DNA from: Malaya genurostris
Lineage: Eukaryota; Arthropoda; Insecta; Diptera; Culicidae
Length of the DNA: 64,000 nucleotides
Assembly: GCF_030247185.1 (NCBI RefSeq)
Contig: NC_080571.1
Location: 28,453,198-28,517,197 of the forward strand
Direction: 5' to 3'
In this document: piece by piece, positions 33,027 through 45,029 of the stretch
How the letters are laid out: every line of letters begins with the position of its first letter
Position numbering within the stretch: the first letter of the stretch is position 1
Notes under the pieces: model-generated
Databases searched by the model: none
What the model was told of the DNA's origin: nothing
Seen by the model: only the letters and a program-made list of their open reading frames with translations
Translations under genes and position numbers: made by a program

Positions 33027-34210
33027 CACGCACAGAAATTGAGCTTGTTTAAAATAACAAAACAGTCAGTAGATTTTAAAATATGATTTCTGTTGATTTC
33101 AAGCTAGAATATGATTGTTTTGAACCAATTTCTCCCTTCTACATTAACAATTATATCTATTTGATTTGAAGACAAATTCTCATCCTGGCTATCGAAAAAC
33201 TGGTTTGTTTCGGCAGATTTTATCGTTGAAATAAATCAGCCATTTATTACATGTCAACAAAAGTTGAGTTGAAGTTATTGGCAAAGTATTTGTTGATTCA
33301 ATCGAGTTTTAAATTTATATCAAGAAAAAAATTGGTTCATTTTATCTATGATTTTATTTGTGTGATGGCAACTAAGTTTATTGGTTGAATTAACCGTATC
33401 AGTTTTGTTTCTTAAAAGTCAGACAATTTTGCTCCCGTGGATGATCAAAAAAGTTTGCTCGTGTTCTAGAAGGAAAATTTAAGTGTTTCTTTCGTTTCCT
33501 CGGGGTCTTTTAACAGTTCAAGTGTATGTATGGATAATTCAAAATATTACCAAACTTACATTACTTTACATAACACGTTTTTTACAGAAAACATTTGATG
33601 CAGGAATTCTATCTTAACCAGATTAATGGAGCACCGAATCATTAATTGTAACATGTGAAAAATTTTATCGTCCTACGACAAAAGGGCCCAACAGCTATTG
33701 AAAGCAATTAAGAATTTGAAAATTGAAAATCGAAATAAAATTAGTTTAAAAATTTACCTTGAAAATTAGTTTGAAAGAAATCTCTATTTAAGAATAATGA
33801 CAAACAAAAATGTATGATTTTAACAAACAAAAGCGTTTGTTGAAATACTAATCATTTTAGGTTTGAATCTTATCGTTCATTTCAACTGCCAAGTTTATAA
33901 ATTCAAAGAACTAATTATTTTATCTTTATCTAAAGCTAGTTCATTTTAAACTTATTTTGAATGTTAAATTTACCATGAAATTGTTTGTCAAGAAATCGAC
34001 AGGAATGCACAAGTAAAATATTTGTTATTTTTAACAAAATATTTCTTGAAACAAACTAATGCACTGAGCAAAATCAAATATTTTATTTTGTAGCTTCAAA
34101 CAATAATTTTTGCAATTTCAAACCAGATTTTCTTTTGTCACTATTTCAACAAAATAAATCGTTGCGTGAAACCAAAATTTAGTTATTTTTACAATATTTT
34201 TCTCTGCGTG
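33027..34210. mobile_element. TA-flanked non-autonomous element with CACGCA(C/G)AGAAA ends
   Basis: The left end CACGCACAGAAA (from 33027) and the right end TTTCTCTGCGTG (to 34210) are inverted, each flanked by TA (33025-33026 and 34211-34212). The interior is 1.2 kb of AT-rich DNA without coding capacity. The TA duplication fits a Tc1/mariner-mobilised MITE. The inner arms match only weakly. Confidence 0.6.
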
Positions 34211-34214
34211 TAAG

Positions 34215-34390
34215 TCGCGAATCACCGGTGATGGTGATAGTAAAAGTGATCACCTTCGGTGATTCCAAACATTCTGGTGATCGCTTCTTTATCACCAGGA
34301 GGTGATAGTCACTTATCACCTTACATGATTCCACCCCTGCTTTTAGTTGTTTGATTCCACCCCTGCTTTTAGTTGTTTCATTAGCTGCCC
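34215..34390. repeat. Cluster of GGTGAT/ATCACC words and a 26-bp tandem duplication
   Basis: From 34215 to 34322 GGTGAT or ATCACC occurs about nine times in both orientations, able to fold into several small hairpins. GATTCCACCCCTGC followed by TTTTAGTTGTTT is then tandemly duplicated at about 34328-34380. The function is unknown. Confidence 0.7.
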
Positions 34391-34393
34391 TTA

Positions 34394-34719
34394 AGCTGCC
34401 CTTACACGAGACAATATTATTGTCAATACAAGGAGTATTGACAATACTTTTGATCGTGTAGTGGAAACTTCATTGGATTGACGAAAATATTGTCAAGAAA
34501 TCAAGAAATCAATCCGACAATACTTTCCCTCCAGAGAGGAAACTACCAAATATGTGCAATGAACTCATCTCTCAATATTTCAATGTTCATTTGCAATATT
34601 TGAATCTCCAAACGCTTGATTTGCTCGAAAAATGCGGACTCAAGTTACCAAGTCAATTGGATTGACGGTATTGACAATACTTTGGATTGACAATAATATT
34701 GTCACGTGTAAGGGCTGCT
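34394..34719. mobile_element. MITE with AGC(T/A)GCCCTTACACG ends
   Basis: The left arm AGCTGCCCTTACACG plus GACAATATTATTGTCAAT is matched in reverse by ATTGACAATAATATTGTC and CGTGTAAGGGCTGCT at the right. The element is about 326 bp and noncoding, with additional internal copies of GTATTGACAATAC. No convincing target-site duplication was seen. The 99-codon frame at 34632-34931 crosses its edge and is not a gene. Confidence 0.65.
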
Positions 34720-35394
34720 ATTCAACACTGATCGATTTTGAGGTTAGTTTTGTTCGTCATCAATTATGGCACACCTGCCTCATAGCAATATGGCGAACTT
34801 GCCCCGTTATGAACCGATTGCAAAATCATGGTACTTTGTTACTAATAAATCAGTTGACGATATTAAATTTTTACAAATATTCAACTAAAAGGTATACCAA
34901 TGCACAGTGGTTTGAATCGACAAAAACGTGAACTTAATTCTCTAACTGCTAAACCGTCGATCCGATATACATAGTTCCTTTGGAGAACTCATTCACAAAA
35001 ATATACCTCGTGATTTGATCACAATAAAAAATGTGCAAAGCCTACTACGATAAAATTTCATTTCAACAACTTTTTCCCTTAAGTGATAGAAAAACGATGT
35101 CTTCTACAAAGTTTTAGTACTTCTAACGAAAAAAAAACTTTGCCGAAGAAGCTATAGGTCTAACGCAAAAAGTTTCGGATATATGAAGCATTTTCGTTTG
35201 TAGCCACTTAAAATCAAATTTTTGTACATAACATTTTTCGCAATTATTTTCAGTGTGCTCGTGACAATTACTATGCTCGTGACAATTACTAAAAACGTAA
35301 AATTACACATTTTTGTTGAAGACTGTGCACGGTTTGGCCTTTTCCTTAAAAACTTATTTAACATTTAAATGTTTGTATACAAACTACTAGTATT
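34720..35394. other. Gene-free stretch before LINE-2
   Basis: AT-rich noncoding DNA. A short tandem duplication of CTCGTGACAATTACT lies at about 35259-35289. Nothing else was recognised. Confidence 0.5.
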
Positions 35395-35407
35395 AACTAC
35401 TAATAGG

Positions 35408-36097
35408 TCATTCAGTAATAGCCGTTCAACCGAGAAGGTTGTGTATAGAAGCGTACAGTTTAATAACGCTGGTTGGTTTACACGCGTTAAATACGACAAC
35501 GGTTGAACTACAGGTAGAGACCTGTTGGCAGCAGCCGTTAAAACGTATAGTCGTGCTGCATAAGAGAGCCCTAGTGCTGGGCCAAGCTGGTGAAGGAAAC
35601 AACAAAGGGCGTTTCCCAAGCTCTGCCCAGGCCACAATATACAGCCACAAGTGCTGAGCAGGAGAGTGCAAAGGCACATTGAAGAAGAAGAGTGCAAAGG
35701 CACACAGAAGCAGGAGAGTGCAAAAGCACACCGGTGCGAAGGCACTTCGGTGCAGAAGCATATCGGTGCGGAGCACAAGGAAGAAGGAGACAAGACAACT
35801 CGGTCTTTCCACTGCCATACAACACGCAGGTATACACCGGTGACCTGCGCTGGTTGCAGCTGGCGAAGACAAAAGTAAATCGGAAATCGAGTGGTGCTGG
35901 ATGTCAGGTAGCAGTAGCATCACATCCAACAATCAGCATCCAACAAGAACATCTAGAGCAACGAGGATCTACACGGCAGTGCAACGGAGATAGACAACAA
36001 TTTCAAGGTAGAAGTTTTTACTTTTCCTTTTGATTGAGTACTGTGTAGTGTTGGTTTCATTTTTTTATTTTAAAGTTTGATTAAAAATTTTAATGTG
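35408..36097 (+). other. LINE-2 5' UTR with short repeats
   Basis: The untranslated leader, less AT-rich than its surroundings. At 35660-35780 it contains five to six imperfect copies of GAGTGCAAAGGCACA spaced about 20-27 bp. LINE leaders carry internal promoters, so these words could be regulatory. The overlapping minus-strand frames of 88-168 codons here are shadows. Confidence 0.6.
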
Positions 36098-39000
36098 ATG
36101 GATGAATCCATGGACGTAAATCCTAGCATGAATCCGATACCCCCACGAACGAAAAAATATCAGGAGAGCTCTTCTGGGCCTTGGATAGTCTTTTTTAGAC
36201 GTATATCAAAGCCATTAAACATTTACCAAATTTCTAAAGGTTTGACATCACGATACTCTTCAATCAAAGAGATCATAAAAGTAAATAACGATAAAATTCG
36301 TGTTGTGGTAAATAATTTGAAACACGCGAATGATATTGTCTCTTCGGAACATTTCATTAAAGAGTATAAAGTTTACATACCCTCCAAAGATGTCGAAATT
36401 GACGGTGTTGTTACCGAAGCGAGTCTTTCGGTAGATGATTTACTCAAGCATGGTGTTGGTCGTTTCAAGAACTCTATGCTTGAGGGTGTGAAAATACTGG
36501 AGTGCAAACAACTGTACTCAGTAGTTTATGAAGAGGGAAAAAAAGTTTATCGCCCATCAGACTCGTTTCGAGTGACATTTGCCGGATCTGCGTTGCCGTC
36601 CCATGTCTATGTCGATAAAATTCGCCTCCCTGTTCGGCTTTTTGTTCCAAATGTAATGAATTGTACGAACTGCAAAAAATTCGGACACACAGCTACTTAC
36701 TGTAGCAATAAACCAAAATGTATTAAGTGTGAAGGACCTCATAAAGATAATGATTGCAACAAGGAAATTGAAAAATGTATTTATTGTGGGGAAAGCCCTC
36801 ATGAGGATATTTCAGTATGCACTGCATTTAAAGTGCACAAAGACAAAATTAAGCTTTCTTTAAAAGCACGGTCTAAGCGCACTTATGCAGAAATGCTTAA
36901 AACGGTCATTGATGTCCCCCCTTTGGAAACCGAAAACGGGTTTTCAAATCTAGAGGAAACAGAGGACTCTGACTCTGACGAAAATAGTGAAGGTAATTCG
37001 TTTATCACTACCCAAGGGTCAGTTAAGAGAAAGAAGTCTTCCTCCAAATTACCAAAAAAGACACCTAAAATTTCATCTTCAAAAAAAGATCCCCGTGTTA
37101 AACAAAAAAAGTCAAAACCAAAGACTGTGCCTCCTGGTTTGTCAAATTCACAAACCAATCCAGGATCTAGCACAGAAAAAGGTAATAATCCTGTGGCAGG
37201 CTTCCCAGCAGTACTGCTTTTCAATGACATCCGCCACGAGATAGCATGAACTGTCGGAGCGCAAAGTCGAAAGCCCAGTCTACAATATGTGTGAAGCATA
37301 CGCCGAACTGTAATGGCAACAGCGCTCGCATGCCTAAATGAATGCTGTCACTGAGACAGTTTGTACTCGCCAGATTGATGAGAGTATTCTATCCGGAGAG
37401 TAGTCAAACCGAACGGGCTGTTTGTATCCTGTTTCTTTCTGTTCGCTCATTCGCATAAAATGTTACGGAGACAGCCTTTGAAAATCGAAGACATCCTTTG
37501 ATTTTAAGGGCATTACTGTTACGAAGGGCTGTCGCAAGCCGGCTGTCTCATCAATGTCTCTTGAAGCAATGAACCGGCTGTTTCTGGAGACGAGCCGTGG
37601 GTCATAGTGCGCTCGCACTATTTCGGCTGCCTCAATGAAATGGTACTAGTACATACGATTGCGTTGTTGGGATTACCTTTGCAGGAAACTTTAGTAACGT
37701 TTCATTACAATACCATTGTGAAATAAAGAAATTGTTTTAGATTTATATATACTGTCGGCGAAGGCAATGAATTTTAATAACTAACGAATATTAAAAGATA
37801 AACACTGAGTTTTGTGTAACGGCTCATATGTATATATGAATTTCTAAAGTATTGATCCTTACTGCTTCCTTCTTATTCCTAAAGAAACAGATACACTTCC
37901 ATTCATTAACAATACTCCGAAAATGTCTTATGCACCCTTATTCTGAATAATGACGTTTGATTTTTGGATCGAATCGTAGCTACTTTTCACAACTAATTAA
38001 TTATGTAGTGTATTTAACGTTACTCCACCAATAGTCGGCACACTTTGGTACCCGTGCCTCACCGATTTCGTTGAAACTATAGAATATGATACTCTGAACC
38101 CAAATAAGATGTTTGGTGCACTTTGAATAGTTTTCGACCATAAAATTGAATGGGCAACTTTTATGTTTATATGTGAACATGTGCTTTCAGATTTTCGCTA
38201 AAAGTGTTTTAAAAAGAAAAATATAATGAAACCATTATTTTTCCCAAAAGCATCAAATTTTTTGGTTTACCCCAAACTTTGTTACAAATTTAGTATTCTC
38301 AATTGTTCTTTTCCACATAGGAATCAATCAACTAATAGCTTAAATTTATTTAAAATAGCTTAAATTTAGTTGTTCATTTAACATTCACATAGGTTTTGCC
38401 AGCAGTTGAAGGAATGAGAATATAAAAAACGTTGAGTTCTTAATTTGTTACTACCTTTGAGAACAGATCTTCAATAAACCTCTTTTGTTTTCATAAATAT
38501 CACAAAACTAGAAAAATAAGTTTATAAGTTCTTTTATGGAATTCAGTGCCTATTAATATAGCTTCATTGCGGCTTAAATTGACTTTCCCTTTGCTCTCAT
38601 TGCAAGTTTCTAAGTACTCCCCGGACCTTGTAATTGAGCTCTTTTTCGTTGAGGTGGTAGATCTTTTAGTACCATCTACACAAATACACATCTACACAAA
38701 TACAAACTAAAACCCACATGCTTGCCTCGAATCTTCATAGCAAACCAAGAGCAACAAATTTGAACCGCACCGGTTACTGTCGCAGACCTGGTCAAGGGAG
38801 AGTAATATTTTGCTCTCGACAGAAACAACGCTTACAAAGCTTACAAAGCTTACTGTCGCAACAGCGAGAACTTCATGCTTCTTCGGCTGTCGTGGACCAT
38901 GACAAAATGTCTTACGATGGAATGAACTGTCGAACGAAGTGAATGACGGCAACGTTGGCTGTACAGAACTATTTGTCTAAGGGCTGTCGTGATGAAACCT

Positions 39001-39276
39001 ATCACAAGGCTGTCATGGAAAGAGTAGCATGACATCCTCAATAATAATGTCGCGCGGCGGTACATTTGGGAAGCCTGTCCTGTGGGCTCCATTTCACAGC
39101 CACCAACAGGATTACTGAAGTTTTCGGAAATTGTTGAATGGATTTTCTCAGCATTCAATATATCTGAACCCTTAAAGACCCTCATAATGGCATTCCTTCC
39201 AATAGCTAGAAATTTTTTGAAGCAGTTATCAGCTCAATGGCCAATTGTCTCAGGTTTTGTATCTTTTGATGGATAA
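36098..39276 (+). pseudogene. LINE-2 ORF1, split by a hAT-type insertion
   Basis: ATG at 36098 opens a gag-like protein with three zinc knuckles (from CTNCKKFGHTATYC). The native frame runs to 37196 and then enters the inserted element, giving a false stop at 37249. The remaining tail is found after the insertion at 39086-39276 and ends SFDG, exactly as in LINE-1. Removing the insertion and one copy of the 8-bp duplication keeps the frame, so the insertion alone broke this gene. Confidence 0.93.
37197..39077. mobile_element. Non-autonomous hAT-type transposon inside LINE-2 ORF1
   Basis: 1,881 bp with inverted ends CAGGCTTCCCA at 37197 and TGGGAAGCCTG ending at 39077, flanked by a perfect 8-bp duplication TCCTGTGG (37189-37196 and 39078-39085). 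CAG-type ends and 8-bp duplications are hallmarks of hAT elements. Many copies of GGCTGTC or its complement occur near both ends (37525-37630 and 38870-39015), as expected for subterminal transposase-binding repeats. There is no transposase frame; open frames inside are at most 63-111 codons and motif-free. Confidence 0.88.
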
Positions 39277-42200
39277 TTTATCACCCGCCGCAAATGATAC
39301 AATCACTGTCCTGCAGTGGAATTGTCGAAGCATCATGCCAAAACTTGATTCATTTAAAATTTTATTGCATAGTCAAAAATGTGATGTATTTGCTTTATGC
39401 GAAACATGGCTTACTTCAAACATAGCTTTCAATTTTAATGATTTTAACATTATACGTCTCGATAGAGACTCTCCGTATGGTGGAGTGCTTTTGGGAATTA
39501 AGAAATGCTATTCCTTTTATAGATTAAACATCCCTTCAACTTCTAGTATAGAAGTTGTTGCTTGCCAAATAAACATTAAAGGCAAAGATATTTGCATAGC
39601 TTCGGTTTATATTCCTCCAAAAGCACAAGTTGGACAGCGACAGCTTAATGAAATGGTTGAAGCCCTTCCTGCTCCACGAATGATTCTGGGGGATTTAAAT
39701 TCGCACGGAATGATGTGGGGTTCCGTTTACAATGATAGCAGATCATCTTTAATAGAAAACATTTGTGACAATTTTAGCATGACGGTATTAAATATGGGTA
39801 GCATGACACGGATCCCAAGACCTCCTGCACGCCCAAGTGCATTAGATCTATCTCTTTGCTCAACATCAATTCGACTAGATTGCACCTGGAAAATACTGCC
39901 TGATTTACACGGTAGCGATCATTTACCAATCATCATCTCAATTAGCTGTAACAAATGTATTCCTAATTCAGCTAGTATTCCATATGATTTGACAAAAAAT
40001 ATCGACTGGATTAAATACCAAAGTAGAATCTCTAGTATTTTGAATTCAATGGAAGAGCTCCCTCCACTTGAAGAATATGACTTCCTCGTTTGTTCGATTC
40101 TGGAGGCAGCAGAACAATCCCAAACTAAACGCTTTCCTGGGCCAACGACTAACAGAAGGCCTCCCAACCCCTGGTGGGACAAAGAGTGCTCAGAGGCTAA
40201 ACTCGCAAAACAAAATGCTTGCAAGACGTTTCTAAAACGGGGAGGAGGAACTCCTCAGAATTTTGAAAAACTGATGGTTTTAGAAACCAAGTACAAGAGC
40301 ATACTTCGAGCCAAAAAATGTAGCTATTGGAGACATTTTGTCGAAGGTTTGTCAAGAGAAACCTCAATGAGCACTCTTTGGAATACGGCCAGACGAATGA
40401 GGAATCGTAACGTGGGCAATGAGAGTGATGAATACTCGAACCGATGGATATTTGACTTTGCTAGGAAAGTTTGCCCAGATTCTGTTCCTACGCAGAGCAT
40501 TATACGGGAATCTCCTCCAAATAATGGTTTTATTAATAACCCATTTTCAATGATGGAATTTTCTATAGCACTCTTGTCTTGTAACAATAACGCTCCAGGG
40601 TTGGACAGAATTAAATTCAACTTGGTGAAGAATCTGCCCAACCTCGCAAAAAGACGTTTGTTGGAATTGTTCAACAAGTTTCTTGAGCAAAATATTGTTC
40701 CACCTGACTGGAGACAAGTGAAAGTTATCGCCATTCAAAAGCCGGGGAAACCAGCTTCCAATCACAACTCATATAGACCCATCGCGATGTTGTCCTGCAT
40801 CAGAAAATTGTTCGAAAAAATTATTCTACGACGTCTCGACACTTGGGTCGAGACGAACGGTTTGTTGTCAGATACTCAGTTTGGCTTCCGTAGAAATAAA
40901 GGGACGAATGATTGCCTTGCATTACTTTCGTCTGACATCCAAATTGCCTTCGCTCAAAAGCAACAAATGGCATCTGTATTTTTAGACATTAAAGGAGCAT
41001 TTGATTCAGTTTCCATTGATGTTCTTTCAGACAAGCTCCACCAAAATGGACTCCCAGTGGTTATAAATAATTATTTGCACAACCTTTTGTCAGAGAAACG
41101 CATGCATTTTTCACATGGCGATTTGGCAACACTCAGAAATAGTTACATGGGTCTCCCGCAAGGCTCATGCCTCAGTCCGCTCCTCTATAATTTTTACGTA
41201 AATGACATTGACAGCTGTCTAGTAACCCCATGTACACTAAGACAATTGGCAGATGATGGCGTGGTTTCAATTACTGGACCCAAAGCTATTGATCTGCATA
41301 AACCATTGCAAGATACCTTAGATAACTTGTCCGATTGGGCTGTTCATCTTGGTATCGAATTCTCTGCGGAGAAAACAGAGTTAGTCGTCTTTTCAAGAAA
41401 GCATGATCCCGCGCAGCTTCAGCTCCATATGATGGGAAGAATGATCCAACAGGTTTTAACTTTTAAATACCTCGGGGTGTGGTTCGATTCCAAATGCACG
41501 TGGGGAGGACACATTAGGTATCTGATAACGAAATGCCAACAAAGAGTAAATTTTCTTCGAACAATAACAGGATCTTGGTGGGGTGCTCATCCGCAAGATC
41601 TAATAAAATTGTATCAAACAACGATACTTTCAGTGATGGAATATGGATGCGTTTGTTTTCGTTCCGCTGCAAACTCTCATATTATCAAACTTGAGCGAAT
41701 TCAGTACCGTTGTTTGCGAATTGCCTTAGGCTGCATGCATTCGACACATACAATGAGTCTTGAAGTTCTGGCGGGAGTTCTTCCATTAAAAGATCGATTT
41801 TGGGAGCTTTCATCACGCCTGCTAATAAGATGTGACAGTATATTTTAACCATATGTCACAGGAAATCAACCCTTCAAGATATATTCCTATCCGTGTCAGC
41901 CTCCTAAATGTCCCTGACTCAACCTTATTTTTCGATACATCCATGCAGCGCGAAGTGCGTGGAATCCCGGAACACCTACGCTCGACGGAAATCCCAAAAA
42001 TATTTTCAAGTAAGTTCAGGCATATTGACTCTGAGAAAATGTTTTACACGGACGGATCGCGAATTGAAGAAGCGACAGGGTTTGGTATGTTCAACAATAA
42101 TGTTTCGGCCTCATTTAGGCTTCAAGAACCTGCATCTGTTTATATAGCAGAGCTAGCAGCAGTTCAATATAGTTTGAGTGTAATCGTCACATTAATTCCA

Positions 42201-42890
42201 AACCATTATTTCCTCTTCACAGATAGTCTGAGTGCAATTGAAGCCATTCGCTCAAACATGACTGGCAAGACTGAACCGTTTTTCCTGGGCAAAATAAAAC
42301 AGTGCCTGAACGACATATTGAACAATAATTATCTAATCACTATAGTCTGGGTCCCGGCTCATTGCTCCATTCCTGGCAATGAAAGAGCCGATATTTTAGC
42401 CAAACGTGGTGCTATTGAGGGTGAAATTTATGAGAGACCAATTGCTTTCAACGAATTCTATAGCTCGTCTCGCCAAAGAACACTTGCCAGCTGGCAAGCT
42501 TCTTGGGATAAAGATGATCTGGGTCGGTGGATGCACTCAATTATTCCGAAAATATCGACAAAGGCATGGTTCAGGGGACTGGAAGTGAGTAGGGATTTCA
42601 TTCGTGTGATGTCCAGACTCATGTCCAATCACTACACGTTAGATGCACATCTCCTTCGAATTGGGCTCTCCGAGACTAATCATTGTGCTTGCGGAGAAGG
42701 TTATCGGGATATTGATCATGTCGTTTGGACATGCGTGGAGTATCGTGATGTCAGATCTCAACTAATAAATTCTTTGCGTACCCAAGGTAGACTATCCAAT
42801 ATCCCAGTTCGAGACATTCTTGCTTGTCGTGACCTTTCATACATGAAACTTATTTATCATTTCATAAAGAAAACTGGAGTTTCAATTTAA
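39269..42890 (+). pseudogene. LINE-2 ORF2: endonuclease-RT-RNase H with a frameshifting deletion
   Basis: The native start is ATG 39269, overlapping the ORF1 stop by 8 nt (ATGGATAA) as in LINE-1. The first frame runs to 41848 and holds the endonuclease (QWNCRS, LGDLNSHG, GSDHLPI) and reverse transcriptase (FLDIKGAFDSVS, GLPQGSCLSPLLYNFYV, LADD). The second frame, from about 41835 to 42890, holds RNase H (FYTDGS, ELAAV, TDSLSA, HCSIPGNERAD) and the C-terminal Cys-His cluster. Compared with LINE-1, 23 or so residues after RLLIRCD are missing, with a net loss of about 71 nt, which is not a multiple of three. RT and RNase H are thus separated, and the copy is inactive. Confidence 0.93.
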
Positions 42891-43309
42891 TAAAGGCCCC
42901 TTTCAAGACTTAGTTCTGATCCCAGCTGCGTCCATGAGTTCAACCAATAGCTAAATTAGAATAAAAATAATGTAATGATACAAACAAACTCGAAACAGTT
43001 TATGAAATTATTAACAAAATGTCTGAAAATAACAGCTTATTTTATAATTTATAGAAGTTAATCGTTTGGTTCAAATAATATTTCCGAGTAGATTTCATAA
43101 TTAATGACGAGTTACCTAAGATGATATTTAAGTAATAAGAGAATATGTTTTAATAAATTCAAAACGTTGTGACTATGTTAGAATTAAATTAGGATAAGAA
43201 TATTATGTAAAAGTGATGCTACGGCGAAGAAAAACTTATGTAAACTGCCTTAAGAAATAAACGTATTTATGAAAAAAAAAAAACTACTAATAGGAAGCAG
43301 GGTCGCAGA

Positions 43310-43580
43310 CCAAGGGAAATCCAGCATAGTGTCTTAGATTTTTAACTGTCTGCCTCTCGCTATTAATCAAAATTCCAATCATACATAATTGAACATACTT
43401 GGCTTATTGCGTTCAAAGTTTTCCAATCGAATGGTGAAATAATGATACAAAATTGACTGAGCTGTAAGTGTTCCAAATCTGACCACATTTCTACGTGTAT
43501 TTTTCCTTGAGTTTCTAATTTGCACCCCAAAAAATGTGTTCCACATCAAAATCGCTTGCTTGGTCGGATGCATTCTCCAG
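43310..43580 (-). repeat. Interspersed repeat family 2, second copy
   Basis: Inverted relative to 7140-7470, with matching blocks such as ATTGACTGAGCTGTAA and ATTTCTACGTGTATTTTTC. Noncoding. Confidence 0.65.
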
Positions 43581-44710
43581 TCACTTCAGTTGATCGTTGT
43601 CTTGACGTCACACATGAGAAACTGTCCGAAAAACTAAGCGTGTATGTGCCGCTATAATGTGGGAGCACTGACACGGACGAATCCCGTTTCGAGTTGTAGG
43701 ACTATGATATTGGTTGAAGCACTACGGAAAATAAAAATGAACATTCGAATTATTTTTCTGAACCGTATTTCATATATATATTTTACGATATTTTCAACTA
43801 GTTTTTTTACTGATGTTTTTGTTTTCTAGGATAGCCCCGCAGAAAAATATAGTTTTTTATAGTCTCACCTATCTTATTTCGTGTTGCTTCAAAACGCGAT
43901 TATAACAACCAGAAAGCAAAGTTCCATCTTCTCAGGAGAAGATGATGCGGTTATTGTGAACGGATGAAGAAGAACAAGCAACCAACGGGGAGCGGCTAAC
44001 AAATGCCATCACATGTATAAAATAAAAACGAAAACACGAATAAATTGCTTCTGTTTTGCTACGTATCTGATAAGCGATTGTAGTTTTTTGTTTGTTTGTT
44101 TGTTTGTTTCCAGTAGACACATTTTCTTCTATCACAACAAATTTCAGCGAAAAGTTTACTTTTAGGTTTATTTTTCAAATAATTTGAAGTGCTCTCTGTG
44201 TGAGTAACTTTTACTTACTTGTTTGCATTTTAGGTCGGATGAATGATTTGCTTATTTTCTTTTTCTTCAGCCAGACTCTCATCATTTCTATGCCATGCTG
44301 CTTCAACGAACAATTTGGGCAAGCGTGATATCGGTATTGCATCACAATAATCTCATTTGTCCTCAACACTATCCACTAACGAAGAACAGCGAAAAAAAAA
44401 TCCAGACTTAAGTTCATGAAAGGCGGCTTCATGATGAAAAAATTAAACGAAGTGGTCTACCTATAATATATCGATCGTCATCGTTTCTTCACATGGTGTA
44501 ATGTTTAAGTAGAATAATTTACAGTTATTTAGCTCTCTATCACGCAGGTTTCGCCCACCCAAAGCAATACTAAAGTTCGTCTTTGCTAGTTCAGTAGTCC
44601 CCCTTCCAAATCACCTAAAAAAAAAACAAACCCACAAACTACCGACCGCCGTGCCGTTTCGAACCCACTGGCAATTCCCACCGACCGAAATCACATCGTT
44701 TGGTTGAAGG
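43581..44710 (-). terminator. Probable Crag 3' UTR and intergenic DNA
   Basis: No gene lies between LINE-2 and the Crag stop. On the minus strand AATAAA occurs at about 44172-44167, some 540 bp past the stop, a plausible polyadenylation signal. A (GTTT)n run lies at 44087-44107. Confidence 0.45.
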
Positions 44711-45029
44711 TCAAGGCAACATCAACGGTTTGAAGTACGCTCGACAGAAAATGGCCGCTGCCGATGGTGGCAGATCCTGAGCCCGGTAGTAGGTGTTGCA
44801 TTCCTTTTCGGTAAGCTGATCGAACACGGCGGCATACTCACGGTGGAACGAAATCAGATCAATATTCGACCGGCCGATGGCGATGAACGCCAGAAACAGT
44901 ATGTCCCGATAGATGGAATGGGTCCGATCGACACCCCGATGTTTGAGCTTGTGCCGTTCGTTCGCTAGCCGTTTGATCGGTGTCATCAGATCGTTGCAAC
45001 GAATCGAAGCGATCACCTGTTGCATGACG
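44711..45029 (-). CDS. Crag: Crag last exon
   Basis: 319 nt, acceptor TTTTTCCCATACAG. It encodes VMQQVIASIRCNDLMTPIKR, then the helical C-terminus with NIDLISFHREYAAVF and ends FKPLMLP. The stop is at 44713-44711. Confidence 0.93.

Larger units (their letters stand above)
35408..43281 (+). mobile_element. Full-length I-type LINE (LINE-2), disrupted
   Basis: Bounded by the direct repeat AACTACTAATAGG at 35395-35407 and 43282-43294. It ends in a poly(A) run (from 43272). Without the nested insertion (37197-39077 plus one 8-bp duplication) its length is about 6.0 kb, like LINE-1. Order: 690-bp 5' UTR, ORF1, ORF2, 3' UTR of about 380 bp. The proteins are roughly 65-75% identical by eye to those of LINE-1, so this is a sister subfamily. 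The fragment at 6545-7008 belongs to this subfamily. Confidence 0.93.

Noticed and set aside
35365..36033. Several frames of 70-168 codons on both strands
   Set aside because: They lie in the LINE-2 leader, overlap each other, and are not found in LINE-1.
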